From contig JAEUJW010000012.1 of assembly GCA_016793465.1 (NCBI GenBank), positions 1-64,000 on the forward strand: a stretch of 64,000 nt of DNA. Direction: 5' to 3'. Source of the stretch: Myxococcales bacterium (GTDB taxonomy: Bacteria; Myxococcota; Polyangia; Nannocystales; Nannocystaceae). The notes below the pieces were generated by a model. It worked only from the letters and a program-made list of their open reading frames with translations. It searched no databases and had not been told where the DNA came from. A program made the translations under genes and the position numbers. Shown in pieces: positions 1 to 9,289 of this stretch. The first letter of the stretch is position 1, and the number at the start of each line of letters is the position of its first letter.

Positions 1-119
1 ACGCTTCGTCCACGGCCCGCCGGCTTCGCGACTGCCGCCCGCCGCCGTTTACATCAACCCCCCCGGAGAAACCCATCGCGACCACCACCACGCTTCACTA
101 AATTAATCGCTGCCGTGTC

Positions 120-809
120 TCAAAGTCGTTGACAGGCACCGATCCGGTCCTGGTCGATCGCGCGGAGGGGCAGCGAGCCCAGCGTCGACAGATGGTTGCG
201 CCACAGGGTGTCGTACGCGTCGCGTGTCGACGGCCGCTGGAGGGCGACGTAGTTGGGTTCGAACTTCTCGCGGTAGAACCGCTCGAGGGTCATCTCGCAC
301 CGCGCAGGCGGCGTCATGACCGGCTCGGGCTCGGTCCTCTTGTCCTCCTGACTCGGGTTCGGCAGCGCGAGCACTTTGAGCCACTTCTCGAGCTCCTTCT
401 CGCCCCAGCGATGCGCCTGGCGCTCGTCGAGGCCCGCGGGCGCGGCGACGCGCTTGCGCAGGGGGAGCTGAGTCGTGGGGTGTTCGACCTGCATGTCCAC
501 GTGGTATCGGGTCTTGTCTCTGGTGTACGGGCGGAGCGTGATGCTCATGCGGGGTGTCCCAGCCACCCGGCCGACTTCTCGCGCCCAATCAAGCAAAAGT
601 GCGCGGCTCCACGCAAGCCGTTTCCCGACCCTCCCCGGACGCGGGAGCTGATCGCGTCGAACGCGGTCTCGTACCGCCTTCTCCGTCGTACGGAGCCAGC
701 GAGCGACGTCGTTCACGAACGCCACCTCTGGTAGCTCTGCGTCAAAATCGATCTCGACCCGAGATCGCCCCCGCGCCTCCGCCCCTGCTCTCCGCCCATC
801 CATACCCAA
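120..809 (-). pseudogene. Truncated phage-type integrase, N-terminal part
   Basis: The 229-residue product looks like the front of a tyrosine recombinase. Residues about 28-78 resemble an excisionase-like winged helix. An AP2/arm-type DNA-binding segment follows from residue 88, and a SAM-like core-binding domain begins near residue 170 (motif TLERFYREKFEPNY). The frame stops just after the start of the core-binding domain. No catalytic domain with R..HxxR..Y follows in the remaining 119 bases to the window edge, so the gene is broken. An alternative start is the methionine at 548, which would leave out the excisionase-like part. I read it as the scar of an integrative element at the left border of the island. 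The family call is fairly sure; whether the rest lies outside the window in another frame is unknown. Confidence 0.7.
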
Positions 810-1572
810 CCCCCATCACAGATCGTATCGGCAAATCCGGCTGCTGTCCCCGCCGATCAGCACCTCCACAATTCGCGCCGCGTTCATGACTGAGTTGTCG
901 AGGATCGAGGGTGACGGGCCCCGGTGGTCGACGACAGCGGAGTCGCTGGACGCTGGACCTCTGCTCCGGCTCGGCGGCGGAATCGTTGGACCGCGGCTCC
1001 GGATCGTCGAGACCGTCGAACGCTTGATCGCCGACCTAATGGACACCAGCGACGCCGCCCGGCCGCATTGAGCCCTCACAGACTCGGGCATCGAGGTCAT
1101 GCACAGCCGTCCTGCGGCGGGCCGCGTTCGCCACGCGCTCGGTCCCAGCCCGGACGCTCGCCGAGGCGAGGTGTCGCGCAACCGCTGTCGCGCGCTCACG
1201 AACACGGTCGGGCATGCCGGATAGCGCCTGACCGCCCCGGCAACGCGCTGCAGTGACCGGTGTCGACGCGGGTCGTGCCGCAAGTAACCGCATGTTTTTT
1301 GCGGTTACTTTGTCTATTGCCCCCGAACTTCTATGGCAACCCGCGGCAACGCCGGACCTCGTGGCGATGCTGATCGGTGAAGGGCTGAGGTAAGACCACG
1401 GTGTTGCCACGGGGAGGGCTGGTCGCATCGAGATCTCCTCACCCGACTCGACGTCCGGACTCGCCCGTAACACTGTAGGTGTATGCTCCCACAGCGTTTC
1501 CAGAATATGCGCATCCTGCCCGCGCGATGCGCAGCACGGTCGTGGTAATCCGATTTGATATAGTCGTGGCTG
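810..1572. other. Gene-poor stretch with no supported gene
   Basis: About 760 bases without a convincing coding region. The open frames on both strands here are Arg/Pro-rich, mutually overlapping and resemble no family I know. GC content is slightly lower than in the flanks. The only clear structure is the perfect hairpin at 1282-1310. With the integrase remnant on the left and an unrecognised lower-GC gene on the right, this looks like decayed mobile-element DNA. Confidence 0.5.
1282..1310. repeat. Perfect 11-bp inverted repeat (hairpin)
   Basis: The arms AAGTAACCGCA (1282-1292) and TGCGGTTACTT (1300-1310) are exact reverse complements around a T-rich 7-nt loop. No U-tract follows on either strand, so it is not a textbook terminator. 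It could be a recombinase or protein binding site, or the end of a lost element. Confidence 0.6.
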
Positions 1573-3171
1573 GTGGTTGTGCCTGAAAGCGCACATCGAT
1601 TCCCGGTCCCCGAGGGACACGTCGAAATCCGACCTGTGTCCCAGGGTCACGTGGGAATCATTGTTTTCGCGCAAGAATACGGCTCGAGCGAATTTGCTCG
1701 AGGCCCGCTCTGGCACTGCCTCGAGCGTGCCGCCGCCGTCGTGAGAGAAGGGGCGCCGTACCCGCCCGCCCACCAGCCCGGAGCACCCCTACGCTGGCGT
1801 CACTTCCCGCATGACGGCTCCCATCGTACGACGCTCCCCGGCGGGGAATTGCGGGTCCTCCAGCACGACCGCACGAAGTTCCTCGTCCACGTCCGACGCG
1901 ACAGTTGCTGCGTCTTTGGGTGTGGGACCGAACTCGAGCTGTTCGATCTCGCCGAGATCAATTATTCGGAGTTTGAGAAACGGCATCGACTGTTGTCTGT
2001 CGAGTACCGTGGACGGCGTTACAACCTGCAGGTCAGCGCGAGCGGCGAGGATATCGCTGCAACGTCCACAGCCGACGGAACGCGGTTCTCGGTCCGCTTC
2101 GACGGTGAAAATTCCTTCCATTTAGAGCGGACCTCCGAAGGTGTACGCAGTCGGATCAGGACGTTCCTGAACGTCTTCGACGACATGCCCGAGCTGCTGT
2201 GGTCTGATACTGACGATCGAACTACCCACCGTAGCGTTCCTCCTCTCACCCTGGGTCAGATCCGCCTGGGTCCCGAGATTCAACCGACAGGGCAGCTCGA
2301 CCCCGAGATTCGCGCCGCGACCCGTGCATGCTTCGAGTATCTCGCCAAGCTTCACGGTGCGGGAAAGACCGTCCGGGAGAGATTACGCCACATCTTCGAG
2401 GTACTCGCAGAACGCGGCGTACGTGTACGCGGTCGCGGGGAGACGATGCGTAAACAGCTCGTGTCCTGCTCCGGCTCGGAGCTGCCCGCGGGGCTCAGGA
2501 CCTTTCGCTGGGCGATGGCGACCTGTCGGAAGCTGGGATTGGCGGTCTCGGATGGCACGGACGACGTGTTCCCGTTCGACGCCCTCCATGACCCGGAGAG
2601 CGAGTTCGCTAGGACAATCGTGGCCACGTTCGGTCAGGCCCAACGTTCTCAACCGCAAGATATCGTGAGACCTGCGACGCAGGTCCCCAAGGAGAACAGC
2701 GAGCTCACAGGAGCGGTCCAGGTCCCTCTGACCCCGTCCTTCCTTGATCCTGCCCTCTCAACCAATTCCTCCACTGATCCCTCTGTCCCACAACCGCCCG
2801 TCGTTTCATATCCGATCGATACGTGGCCCTTCGAGGTGACAGAGATCGGATCCGACGAGGCCGAGGTAGCGAATTGCAGCGGCTGCCAGGACGCCTGCGA
2901 CCCAGGCGGGGCGATGGTCGACCACGTGAACTGGTTTGGCCATAAGTTGGATAACCCCGAAGGGTTCACATTCGAGGCGACCTCGCTCGGCGTCGATGTC
3001 CTCGAGGAGCCGCCCGGTCCCGTTGGTGAGGAGTTTTACCAGAACCTGGCAACGCAGTTTCAGCAGAAGTGCTCCGACGGCTCCGGCGGAACAACTGACG
3101 GTGCGGCCGACTCAGCCGACAGTTCGGCGATCGCGGCGTGCAGCACCGGGGGTCTCCCGCGAGACCATTGA
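1573..3171 (+). CDS. Hypothetical protein, 532 aa, unrecognised
   Basis: I do not recognise this protein. It has a long single frame with a GTG start and fairly balanced amino acid use, which favours real coding. The first 200 residues are rich in beta-type sequence with paired cysteines (CCVFGCG near residue 115). The middle (about 240-345) is helical and Arg/Lys-rich and could be a winged helix. The last 150 residues are Pro/Ser-rich, then carry a small Cys cluster (CSGCQDAC near 437). No signal peptide or membrane segment is visible. Its GC content is lower than that of most of the window and it sits beside an integrase remnant, so it may be element cargo. A more internal start cannot be excluded. 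Confidence 0.6.
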   Translation: MVVPESAHRFPVPEGHVEIRPVSQGHVGIIVFAQEYGSSEFARGPLWHCLERAAAVVREGAPYPPAHQPGAPLRWRHFPHDGSHRTTLPGGELRVLQHDRTKFLVHVRRDSCCVFGCGTELELFDLAEINYSEFEKRHRLLSVEYRGRRYNLQVSASGEDIAATSTADGTRFSVRFDGENSFHLERTSEGVRSRIRTFLNVFDDMPELLWSDTDDRTTHRSVPPLTLGQIRLGPEIQPTGQLDPEIRAATRACFEYLAKLHGAGKTVRERLRHIFEVLAERGVRVRGRGETMRKQLVSCSGSELPAGLRTFRWAMATCRKLGLAVSDGTDDVFPFDALHDPESEFARTIVATFGQAQRSQPQDIVRPATQVPKENSELTGAVQVPLTPSFLDPALSTNSSTDPSVPQPPVVSYPIDTWPFEVTEIGSDEAEVANCSGCQDACDPGGAMVDHVNWFGHKLDNPEGFTFEATSLGVDVLEEPPGPVGEEFYQNLATQFQQKCSDGSGGTTDGAADSADSSAIAACSTGGLPRDH

Positions 3172-3279
3172 TCCCACGGCGGGCGAGCGGCAGACCTCGC
3201 GGCCGATGCCGTGGTTGGCACGGACGACGATGGCGACTCGCCCTTGGCGCGGAAACGCTCCTGGTGTATTTTGCCGCCC

Positions 3280-4422
3280 ATGAGCCAGAAGCAACAGCGC
3301 AGCGCCCAGCGCCGGGCCGAGAAGCGGCACCGCCGCGAGGTTGAGCGCCGGCAGGTCCGGACCGAGGCCCGCAAGCGGAGCGTCGCCACGAAGGAGCGAC
3401 GGGAAGAATACGACGACTCCGATCCCATGCCGAGCGCCGACGAGGAGACTGTCGTGCACCCCTACCTCACCCAGCGCACCCGCGAGCGCGACCTCGACGC
3501 CCGCCGGGATTCGCGACGCTGGCGGCGAGCGATGCCGGGGTTTTCGACGCATGCCGAGGTCGCCACGCTGGCAGACGACGCCCTGTTCACCGAGCTCGCC
3601 GAACGTGGCCTCGTGCTCACCCCCGCCGATGTCCTGACCCACATCGCCCGGATGCCGACCGGAGGCTCGGCCTGGCGGATGTCGCGGATCTACTGGTTAC
3701 CCACGCTCGCCGCCCGCGGCCTCACCGCGGCCGACCGCGACTTCCTCGGGCTCGCCGCGGTCGAGCTGTGGCGGCGACTCCGTCGCGACGACCCGCCGCT
3801 CGAGTCGCTGCTCGCCCTCCTCGCCGACACCGACGACCTCCGCGCTGGGACCGACACCCGCGAGTACCTCACCAGCCTCGTACGATTCCTCGCGGCCGCG
3901 CGCGCCCGCATCGACCCGCGAAGCCCCGACGAGATCGCCGGCGTCCGCCTCCCGCTGCCCGACCTCATCTCGCGCACGCTCATCAACACCGCCCGCCTCG
4001 CCTCCAAGTACCCGGAACTCGCGAGCGACGCCCTCGCAGAGGCCGAGCGCTGGTCCGGTATTCGCTTCGCCGACGAGACCCTCGCCGATCGCCTGTTCGC
4101 GCGGCAAATGCTCATCCTGGCGTGTGAGGCGCTCGGCCGTCACGCTCACTCTGAGCAGATCCTCCGCGCCGCGCAGGCCGAGAACCCCGATGACCCCGTC
4201 GCCGCGAAGATGCTCGCCATCCATCTCCACGAGCACGCCAAGGGCGATCGAGCACACCTCGTCGAGGCGTTCACGCTGTGGGACTCCGTTCGCCCGCCTG
4301 ACGACGACCCCAGACTCGCAAGCCACCAGAAGACCCTCGACGAGATCGCCGAGAGCCTCCGCCACCTCGACACCGCCGCCGACCTGCCCGATGACGCCAT
4401 GTTCTCCGGCGGCCAGGGATGA
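3280..4422 (+). CDS. Hypothetical helical-repeat protein upstream of SEC-C gene
   Basis: A 380-residue protein. I chose the ATG at 3280 (MSQKQQ) over an earlier GTG at 3211 because the extra 23 residues look non-coding. It opens with a strongly basic segment of about 40 residues rich in Arg, Lys and Glu. A mostly helical, Ala/Leu/Arg-rich body follows, whose C-terminal third (about 240-360) resembles degenerate TPR helices. The next gene overlaps it by 32 bp in another frame and ends in a SEC-C motif. The two may be translationally coupled or, less likely, one gene split by a frameshift. The function is not known to me. Confidence 0.65.
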   Translation: MSQKQQRSAQRRAEKRHRREVERRQVRTEARKRSVATKERREEYDDSDPMPSADEETVVHPYLTQRTRERDLDARRDSRRWRRAMPGFSTHAEVATLADDALFTELAERGLVLTPADVLTHIARMPTGGSAWRMSRIYWLPTLAARGLTAADRDFLGLAAVELWRRLRRDDPPLESLLALLADTDDLRAGTDTREYLTSLVRFLAAARARIDPRSPDEIAGVRLPLPDLISRTLINTARLASKYPELASDALAEAERWSGIRFADETLADRLFARQMLILACEALGRHAHSEQILRAAQAENPDDPVAAKMLAIHLHEHAKGDRAHLVEAFTLWDSVRPPDDDPRLASHQKTLDEIAESLRHLDTAADLPDDAMFSGGQG

Positions 4423-5425
4423 GGCCAGGTACCTCGCCGACGTTGAACGGGGTCAAGTCGTCAACCAGGAGGCCGCGTACGGGTTCTGGACCATGAGCCG
4501 CCTCTCGGGCAAAATCGCGCCCATGCTCCACACCCTCTACTCGGACCAGATGCGATTCAGTGAGCTCGGACGGCAGCGCCTGCGAGTACTCTGGGACGCA
4601 GGTTTGGCGATGGCCTGTCGGCCTGGCGGACCAGGTGTCGTCAGGCTTGGCGTGATCGTCTTCGACCGCCGGTGGACCGAGATATCGTGGGATGACGCCG
4701 GGGCCGAGCTCACGGTCCAGGGCGAAGACGGTCCGCGTTCGGTGCCGCTGACGTGGGTGTGCCTCGACCTCGCCGATGCGTACGTGACCGCAGACCAGGA
4801 CGACCCCTGCGCCACTCCGTTGATGGAGCGCCTGCGGTCGCACCTGTCCGGCCCGCTCCTCGACGACCTCGCCGAGCTCGACTCCCGTGACGTGGTTCCA
4901 CGCCTGTCCGCCTCGTTGCCGGCGCGGCTCACCGAGCCAGGTCAGTTCGTCGGCTGGTCCGAGGTGTTCCCCGGCGCGCGCCGTGACGACTACGTCCTCG
5001 CCGACGGGACGCGGCTCACCGCCGAGGTGCTGTTCTGCTCGAACCCCGATTGCCTCTGCAAGGAATTGACGGTCGAGTTCTTCCTCCGTGCGGCGGACCA
5101 TGAACCCAAGTACGTCGGCGCTGTTCAGACTGAGTACAGCGGCCGCAAGCCGCCGTCGTTCTACGGGGCGCCGTCGCACGCCGAACAGGTCCGGGCGGCC
5201 TGGGACGGCTTTCGCGCGCGTTACGGCGACCTGCGCTGTTTCAGGGACCGCCACGCGCGTGTGAAACAGTGGTCGGACCCGCTCTGGAAGGTCCAACAAC
5301 GTGGGCGACGTGTGGTCCCGCGAGCGAGCCGTAACGCGCCGTGCCCCTGCGGCTCGGGCCAGAAGTACAAGAAGTGCTGCTGGGCCCGCGACGCGAACGC
5401 GGAGGTCGGTCCGGTCCCGCAGTAG
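4391..5425 (+). CDS. SEC-C metal-binding motif protein
   Basis: The C-terminus carries the SEC-C zinc-binding signature CPCGSGQKYKKCC (about residues 317-329), the small motif found at the end of SecA and on many otherwise unrelated proteins. The remaining 310 residues are an unassigned alpha/beta region with an extra Cys pair (CSNPDCLCKE near 217). The ATG at 4391 overlaps the end of the previous gene by 32 bp and has no clear ribosome binding site; the ATG at 4493 is an alternative. Sequence upstream of 4391 in this frame is only a shadow of the preceding gene. SEC-C motifs often mediate contact with proteins or nucleic acid, but no pathway can be named. Confidence 0.75.
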   Translation: MTPCSPAARDEARYLADVERGQVVNQEAAYGFWTMSRLSGKIAPMLHTLYSDQMRFSELGRQRLRVLWDAGLAMACRPGGPGVVRLGVIVFDRRWTEISWDDAGAELTVQGEDGPRSVPLTWVCLDLADAYVTADQDDPCATPLMERLRSHLSGPLLDDLAELDSRDVVPRLSASLPARLTEPGQFVGWSEVFPGARRDDYVLADGTRLTAEVLFCSNPDCLCKELTVEFFLRAADHEPKYVGAVQTEYSGRKPPSFYGAPSHAEQVRAAWDGFRARYGDLRCFRDRHARVKQWSDPLWKVQQRGRRVVPRASRNAPCPCGSGQKYKKCCWARDANAEVGPVPQ

Positions 5426-5475
5426 AGCTCCACCATGAGCTGCCAGGTCATTGTTCGATACAATACTGGTGGAGG

Positions 5476-6343
5476 TCAAGACCGCAGAGTGCTTCCCTCG
5501 ATGAAGGACCAGGTCGCGTCGACGGCCGACGAGAGGCCATCGCCGCCCCAAACGTCACCGAGGCTGGTCCAGTTGTCACAGAAGTCCGACCCGAACGCGG
5601 GCTGGCCGGTTACGAGGGTTCCAGTCCAGGCATAGTAGTCCTGGGTCTGCGACAATTCGTCGACGATGATCGGGTGGATGAGGGTGCCGGATGTCAGCCC
5701 GTCCCAGTCCTCGGCGACGACGAGGCCGCTGACGAGCACGTAGCGGCCGCGGGAGTGCAAGAGACGGTCGGCCGCAGACGATTCGGCGGTGCTGAGCCAG
5801 GCCCGGAACGTGTCGAAGCGCGACAGACCGGCGAGCGCCGCGAGCATGCGGCACCGCTGGTCGGCCCCCGCGAGGCCGTTGATAGCCCCCGGATAGCGCT
5901 GGCTCGAGATGAAGACCACCGAGTCGCGTGCACAGGCGTTGTTGCAGCCGTCGTCGGGGGACGTCGTTCATGTCGTCGCAGGTTTCATCACCCTCGACGA
6001 CGCCGTCCCCGCAGACCGGCGCGTGCGCGGTCGTCCCGCTCGTCGTGGCGTCGCCTGTGCTGCTGGACTCGCCGTCGCCGGTCGCCACTCCGCCGCCCGA
6101 CGATTCGTCCATGAGGGACGCATCGGCGACTCCCTCCGACGCCGACGCGTCCCCGTCCGCGACGGTCGACGAGCTCGACGCGGCGAGGGAGTTGGCGAGA
6201 ACCGCGGTGGAGGCCGTCCCGCCCGTGCCTGCACCGTCATCCGTCATCCGGCCCGCCAGACCAGGCACAGGCCGACAGAGACAAGGTAATTCGGACCAGA
6301 CGGACCGAACGCGGTCAGGACGGTACGGTCGAACGGCGTTCAT
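5476..6343 (-). pseudogene. Frameshifted DUF1554-like lipoprotein paralogue
   Basis: A tandem copy of the upstream gene at 6340-7212. The first frame (ATG at 6343) gives a Ser/Thr-rich linker and the Cys-rich repeat CGDGVVEGDETCDDMN. It then runs into nonsense, while the lectin-like domain (FISSQRYPGAINGLAG...) continues in another frame from about 5920. Compared with the intact copy, the G-run near 5955-5960 has one extra base (GGGGG), which accounts for the shift. Start and upstream stop overlap as ATGA, so the gene was built as the last member of the operon. The N-terminus lacks a clear lipobox, unlike its neighbours. A sequencing error in the homopolymer would give the same picture. Confidence 0.8.
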
Positions 6344-7212
6344 TGCTCGATGCAGATCAGGTGGAGGTCGGCGTCGCACGAGACTTCCTCGAAGAAGGAC
6401 CAGGTCGCGTCGACCGCCGGCACAAGGCCGGTGCCGCCCGTGAAGTCGCCGGAGAAGGTGGTCCAGCCGTCGCAGAAGTCGGACCCGAACGCGGGCTGGC
6501 CGGTGACGAGGGTGCCCGTCCAGGAGCGGACGCTTTGGGTCTGGGATATCTCGTCGACGTTGATTGGATGGAGGAGGGTGCCGGACACGAGGCCGTCCCA
6601 ATTTTCGGCGACGACAAGCGTATTGACGAGTACGTAGCGGCCCTGGGAGTGCAGGAGGCGGTCGGCGGCCGAGGACTCGGCGGTGCTGAGCCAGGCGCGG
6701 AACGTGTCGAAGCGCGGCAGGCCGGCGATCGCGGCGAGCATGCGGCAGCGCTGGTCGGCGCCGGCGAGGCCGTTGATGGCGCCCGAGTAGACCTGGCTCG
6801 TGACAAATATCAAGGAATCCTTGGCGCACACGTTGTTGCAGCCGTCGTCGGGCACCTTGTTCATGTCGTCGCAGGTCTCGTCGCCCTCGACGACACCGTC
6901 GCCGCAGACCGGCGCCTCGGCGGTGGTGCCGCTCGTCGTATCGTCGCCGGTGCTGCTGGACTCGTCGGTCGACGTCCCGGAAGCGGTCGTGGACGTGCCC
7001 GTGCTGCTGCCTGTGCCGGTGCTGCACGGCTCGTGGCCGGCCGTCGACGAGGCGTCGTCGGCCGCCTCGTCACCGCCGCCGTCGTGGCCCATGGAACAGT
7101 AGGTAACGCCCTTCTGGTCGATGATGTCCTGGATCCGCTCGGCGGCGCATGCTGTCGTGACCAGCGCTAGCAGAGGGAGGGTCTTCAGGTTGTTGAAGTG
7201 CATGGTGTTCAT
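6340..7212 (-). CDS. Lipoprotein with Cys-rich repeat and DUF1554-like domain
   Basis: A 290-residue secreted lipoprotein. A short hydrophobic signal ends in a lipobox-like VTTAC at residues 18-22. A Ser/Thr/Gly-rich linker (about 45-100) follows, then one myxobacterial Cys-rich repeat (CGDGVVEGDETCDDMN, with partner cysteines in CNNVC), and finally a domain from about 130 to the end. That domain matches the DUF1554 pattern: FVTSQVYSG, GLAGADQRC, WTGTL, a Cys/Trp motif DFCDGWT and a terminal LICIEQ. DUF1554 proteins, such as Leptospira Len proteins, adopt a C-type-lectin/endostatin-like fold. It overlaps both neighbouring genes by ATGA. It is probably an outer-membrane surface protein; the ligand is unknown. 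Confidence 0.85.
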   Translation of the reverse strand: MNTMHFNNLKTLPLLALVTTACAAERIQDIIDQKGVTYCSMGHDGGGDEAADDASSTAGHEPCSTGTGSSTGTSTTASGTSTDESSSTGDDTTSGTTAEAPVCGDGVVEGDETCDDMNKVPDDGCNNVCAKDSLIFVTSQVYSGAINGLAGADQRCRMLAAIAGLPRFDTFRAWLSTAESSAADRLLHSQGRYVLVNTLVVAENWDGLVSGTLLHPINVDEISQTQSVRSWTGTLVTGQPAFGSDFCDGWTTFSGDFTGGTGLVPAVDATWSFFEEVSCDADLHLICIEQ

Positions 7213-8339
7213 TCGTTCTGCTCGAAGCAGAGGAGCCGGGCGGACAGGTCACATCCCCAGTTCGACTCGCTCGTCCACTGGGTCGGGTGCGGGTCGGGAC
7301 TGACGCGGCCAACCCGACCCTTGAGCGCGGGCGAGTCGCTGGTCCAGCCGGCGCAGGTCATTTCGGGGAGATACATCGTGCCGTCCGGGGCGGTGCCGGT
7401 CCATAGTTTCCCATTCATGAGTTGGTCCTTGGTCTCGGTGACGAAGAGCCCAGAACTCGGGCCGTTCTGGATGAGGTCATTCCAATCGTCCGCGATGCGA
7501 ATACCGTCGAGGCGGACGTAGGGAATGTCCGAGTGGACGAAGTCCCCGGCTGGGGTAAAGCCGACTGCGCTGATAAACGCCTTGAAGTTGTCGGCGTTGT
7601 CGAGGCCCGCATTTGTCGCCAGCTCCGTGCAGTGCCCGTGCGCGCCGGTGATACCGTCGACCTCTTTGCCCGTGTAGACGGTGCTCGAGACGAATACCAC
7701 GTTGGCAGAAAATCTGCAGGCCGACTCGCACGCGACGCCATCTTCCGATGTCGGCTCGCCACTGCCGTTGGCTTCCCCCGCATCGCACTCCTCCGGGCCC
7801 TGGACGAGGCCGTCACCACAGTTGGGCCCGAATTTGCACTCGGTTGTGCACCCATTGTACACAGTGTCGTTATTATTCGGGCCAAAATCGCAATTTTCGT
7901 GGCCCTGCCATACCAGACCGTCGCCACACACCGGGCGCTTGCAGGCCATGGTGCACGTCCCGGTGGTGTCGCTATTGCCAGCATAACCGTCATCGCACTC
8001 CTCACCGGGATCCCGAACGCCGTTCCCACAGTTTTCGGTCGAGCCGTCCGTGGCGCTGCTCGAGGAGTTCTCCGCGTTCGTGCTGCTGCCGGATTCACTC
8101 GAGCCGTCGCTGTCCGGAGCGTCCGAGGTCGAGGTTTTCGAGACCGTGCCCGTGGTGGCGGGGCCAGTCGACTCCGTGGTCGTCGGGGTGCTCGCTGATG
8201 GATCGACGAGCGGACCAGAGGTCGAACTGCTCGACGATGCAGCTTCGACCGGGCCGCCTCCCACGCCATCGCCTTGGGAACAGCCGGACATCACGGATGA
8301 GAGACCGAGCGAGATGAGCAGAAAACCGGGGCGCTTCAT
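7209..8339 (-). CDS. Lipoprotein with multiple Cys-rich repeats and DUF1554-like domain
   Basis: A 376-residue lipoprotein. I chose the ATG at 8339 because it starts a clean signal peptide with lipobox-like VMSGC (residues 16-20) and has AGAGG six bases upstream. The open frame further upstream has no coding character. After a long Ser/Thr-rich linker come three Cys-rich repeats (CGNGVRDPGEECDD, CGDGLVWQGHENCD, CGDGLVQGPEECD) and a DUF1554-like C-terminal domain (about 215-374) ending LLCFEQ. The stop overlaps the next start as ATGA. It is more divergent than the other two family members, so it is the older branch of the triplet. Predicted location: cell surface. Confidence 0.85.
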   Translation of the reverse strand: MKRPGFLLISLGLSSVMSGCSQGDGVGGGPVEAASSSSSTSGPLVDPSASTPTTTESTGPATTGTVSKTSTSDAPDSDGSSESGSSTNAENSSSSATDGSTENCGNGVRDPGEECDDGYAGNSDTTGTCTMACKRPVCGDGLVWQGHENCDFGPNNNDTVYNGCTTECKFGPNCGDGLVQGPEECDAGEANGSGEPTSEDGVACESACRFSANVVFVSSTVYTGKEVDGITGAHGHCTELATNAGLDNADNFKAFISAVGFTPAGDFVHSDIPYVRLDGIRIADDWNDLIQNGPSSGLFVTETKDQLMNGKLWTGTAPDGTMYLPEMTCAGWTSDSPALKGRVGRVSPDPHPTQWTSESNWGCDLSARLLCFEQNE

Positions 8340-8380
8340 GGGATACCTCTTGGGGATCGTCGTGTGTCTCCGGCGGAGGG

Positions 8381-9289
8381 TCAACGCGCGCCACCGAGCC
8401 GTACGTGGAGGGTGAGACCGGCCCCCGCGGGCGACCACCAGGGCGTCGCGGACCAGCGTTTGGCGCGTCCCGAACGGCGTGCCAGCCCGAGCAGCGTACC
8501 GCCGAGCGCAGCCGTCACACCCGCGGCGATCCCGGCGCCGATGGCGATGCGGCGGTCGGCGAGCGCGTCGCTGTGAAGCTTCTGCAAGTCGGCCAACTGG
8601 TCCGGGGAGAGGGGGCAGTCTGGTGACTCGTCGCGGATCTTGTACGCGCGGTTGAGCGTGTGACGCTCGGCGATGATCCCGTACGTCATCACGCCGAGCA
8701 ATACGACGCCGAGACCGAGGGTGACGCCGCCAGCGATCTTGAGGTGACGTGGCGGGATGACGTCCGGAGTCGGGGTCGCGACCTTCGGTGGGGGAGCGGG
8801 AGCTGGTACCGCAGTTTCGGTCGTCGTTGGGGGCGCCGCGACCACGGGAGGCGTGGGGGGAGGCGGCGGCTCGCAGGCCGTGGGACTGAACGCGGTGAGC
8901 TGCTGCGTTACCTCTTCGTGGCGGGCGCGGACGCTGCGGGTCTCGACCATCTCCGGGTCGTCGGGAAATGCGGCGGTGAGGCCGTCCAGGTGCTCCTTCA
9001 AGATCTTCTGCAGGCGGCATAGCGGCGCGGGCTCGCCGGTCTGTCTGTGGTGAGCCAGGAGGGTCGCACGCATCGAGCCGAGAAGGAGGAGGCGGCCCTC
9101 ACGATCGCTGCGCGGGTCGGGCATGGATTGGTAAGCCGCGTAAAACTCGTCGACCGCGGGCCCGAACTGGCCGGCGTCGTAGAACTGCATCGCCCGTGTG
9201 TTGTGCTCACCAGCCTCCGGCGACAGGCTCCGCGGCGGTTCGACGGCGAGGATCAGTGCCAGGGCGAGGGCGGAGTACATCGCGATCAC
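8381..9289 (-). CDS. Exported/membrane protein with TPR-like region and two TM helices
   Basis: About 302 residues, starting at the GTG at 9289, which overlaps the stop of the kinase gene as GTGA. A hydrophobic N-terminal stretch (IAMYSALALALILAV) acts as a signal or anchor. Residues 20-130 form a TPR-like helical domain (AMQFYDAGQFGPAVDEFYAAY). A Pro-rich linker follows, then two hydrophobic helices near 180-200 and 240-260 separated by a charged loop. This layout is common in myxobacterial proteins that follow a Pkn kinase gene. The function is unknown; it may be a substrate or partner of the kinase. Confidence 0.75.
   Translation of the reverse strand: MIAMYSALALALILAVEPPRSLSPEAGEHNTRAMQFYDAGQFGPAVDEFYAAYQSMPDPRSDREGRLLLLGSMRATLLAHHRQTGEPAPLCRLQKILKEHLDGLTAAFPDDPEMVETRSVRARHEEVTQQLTAFSPTACEPPPPPTPPVVAAPPTTTETAVPAPAPPPKVATPTPDVIPPRHLKIAGGVTLGLGVVLLGVMTYGIIAERHTLNRAYKIRDESPDCPLSPDQLADLQKLHSDALADRRIAIGAGIAAGVTAALGGTLLGLARRSGRAKRWSATPWWSPAGAGLTLHVRLGGAR

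Noticed and set aside
1036..1773. 245-aa minus-strand frame upstream of the 532-aa protein
   Set aside because: It overlaps the start of the better plus-strand gene, has no recognisable motif and no ribosome binding site that decides it.
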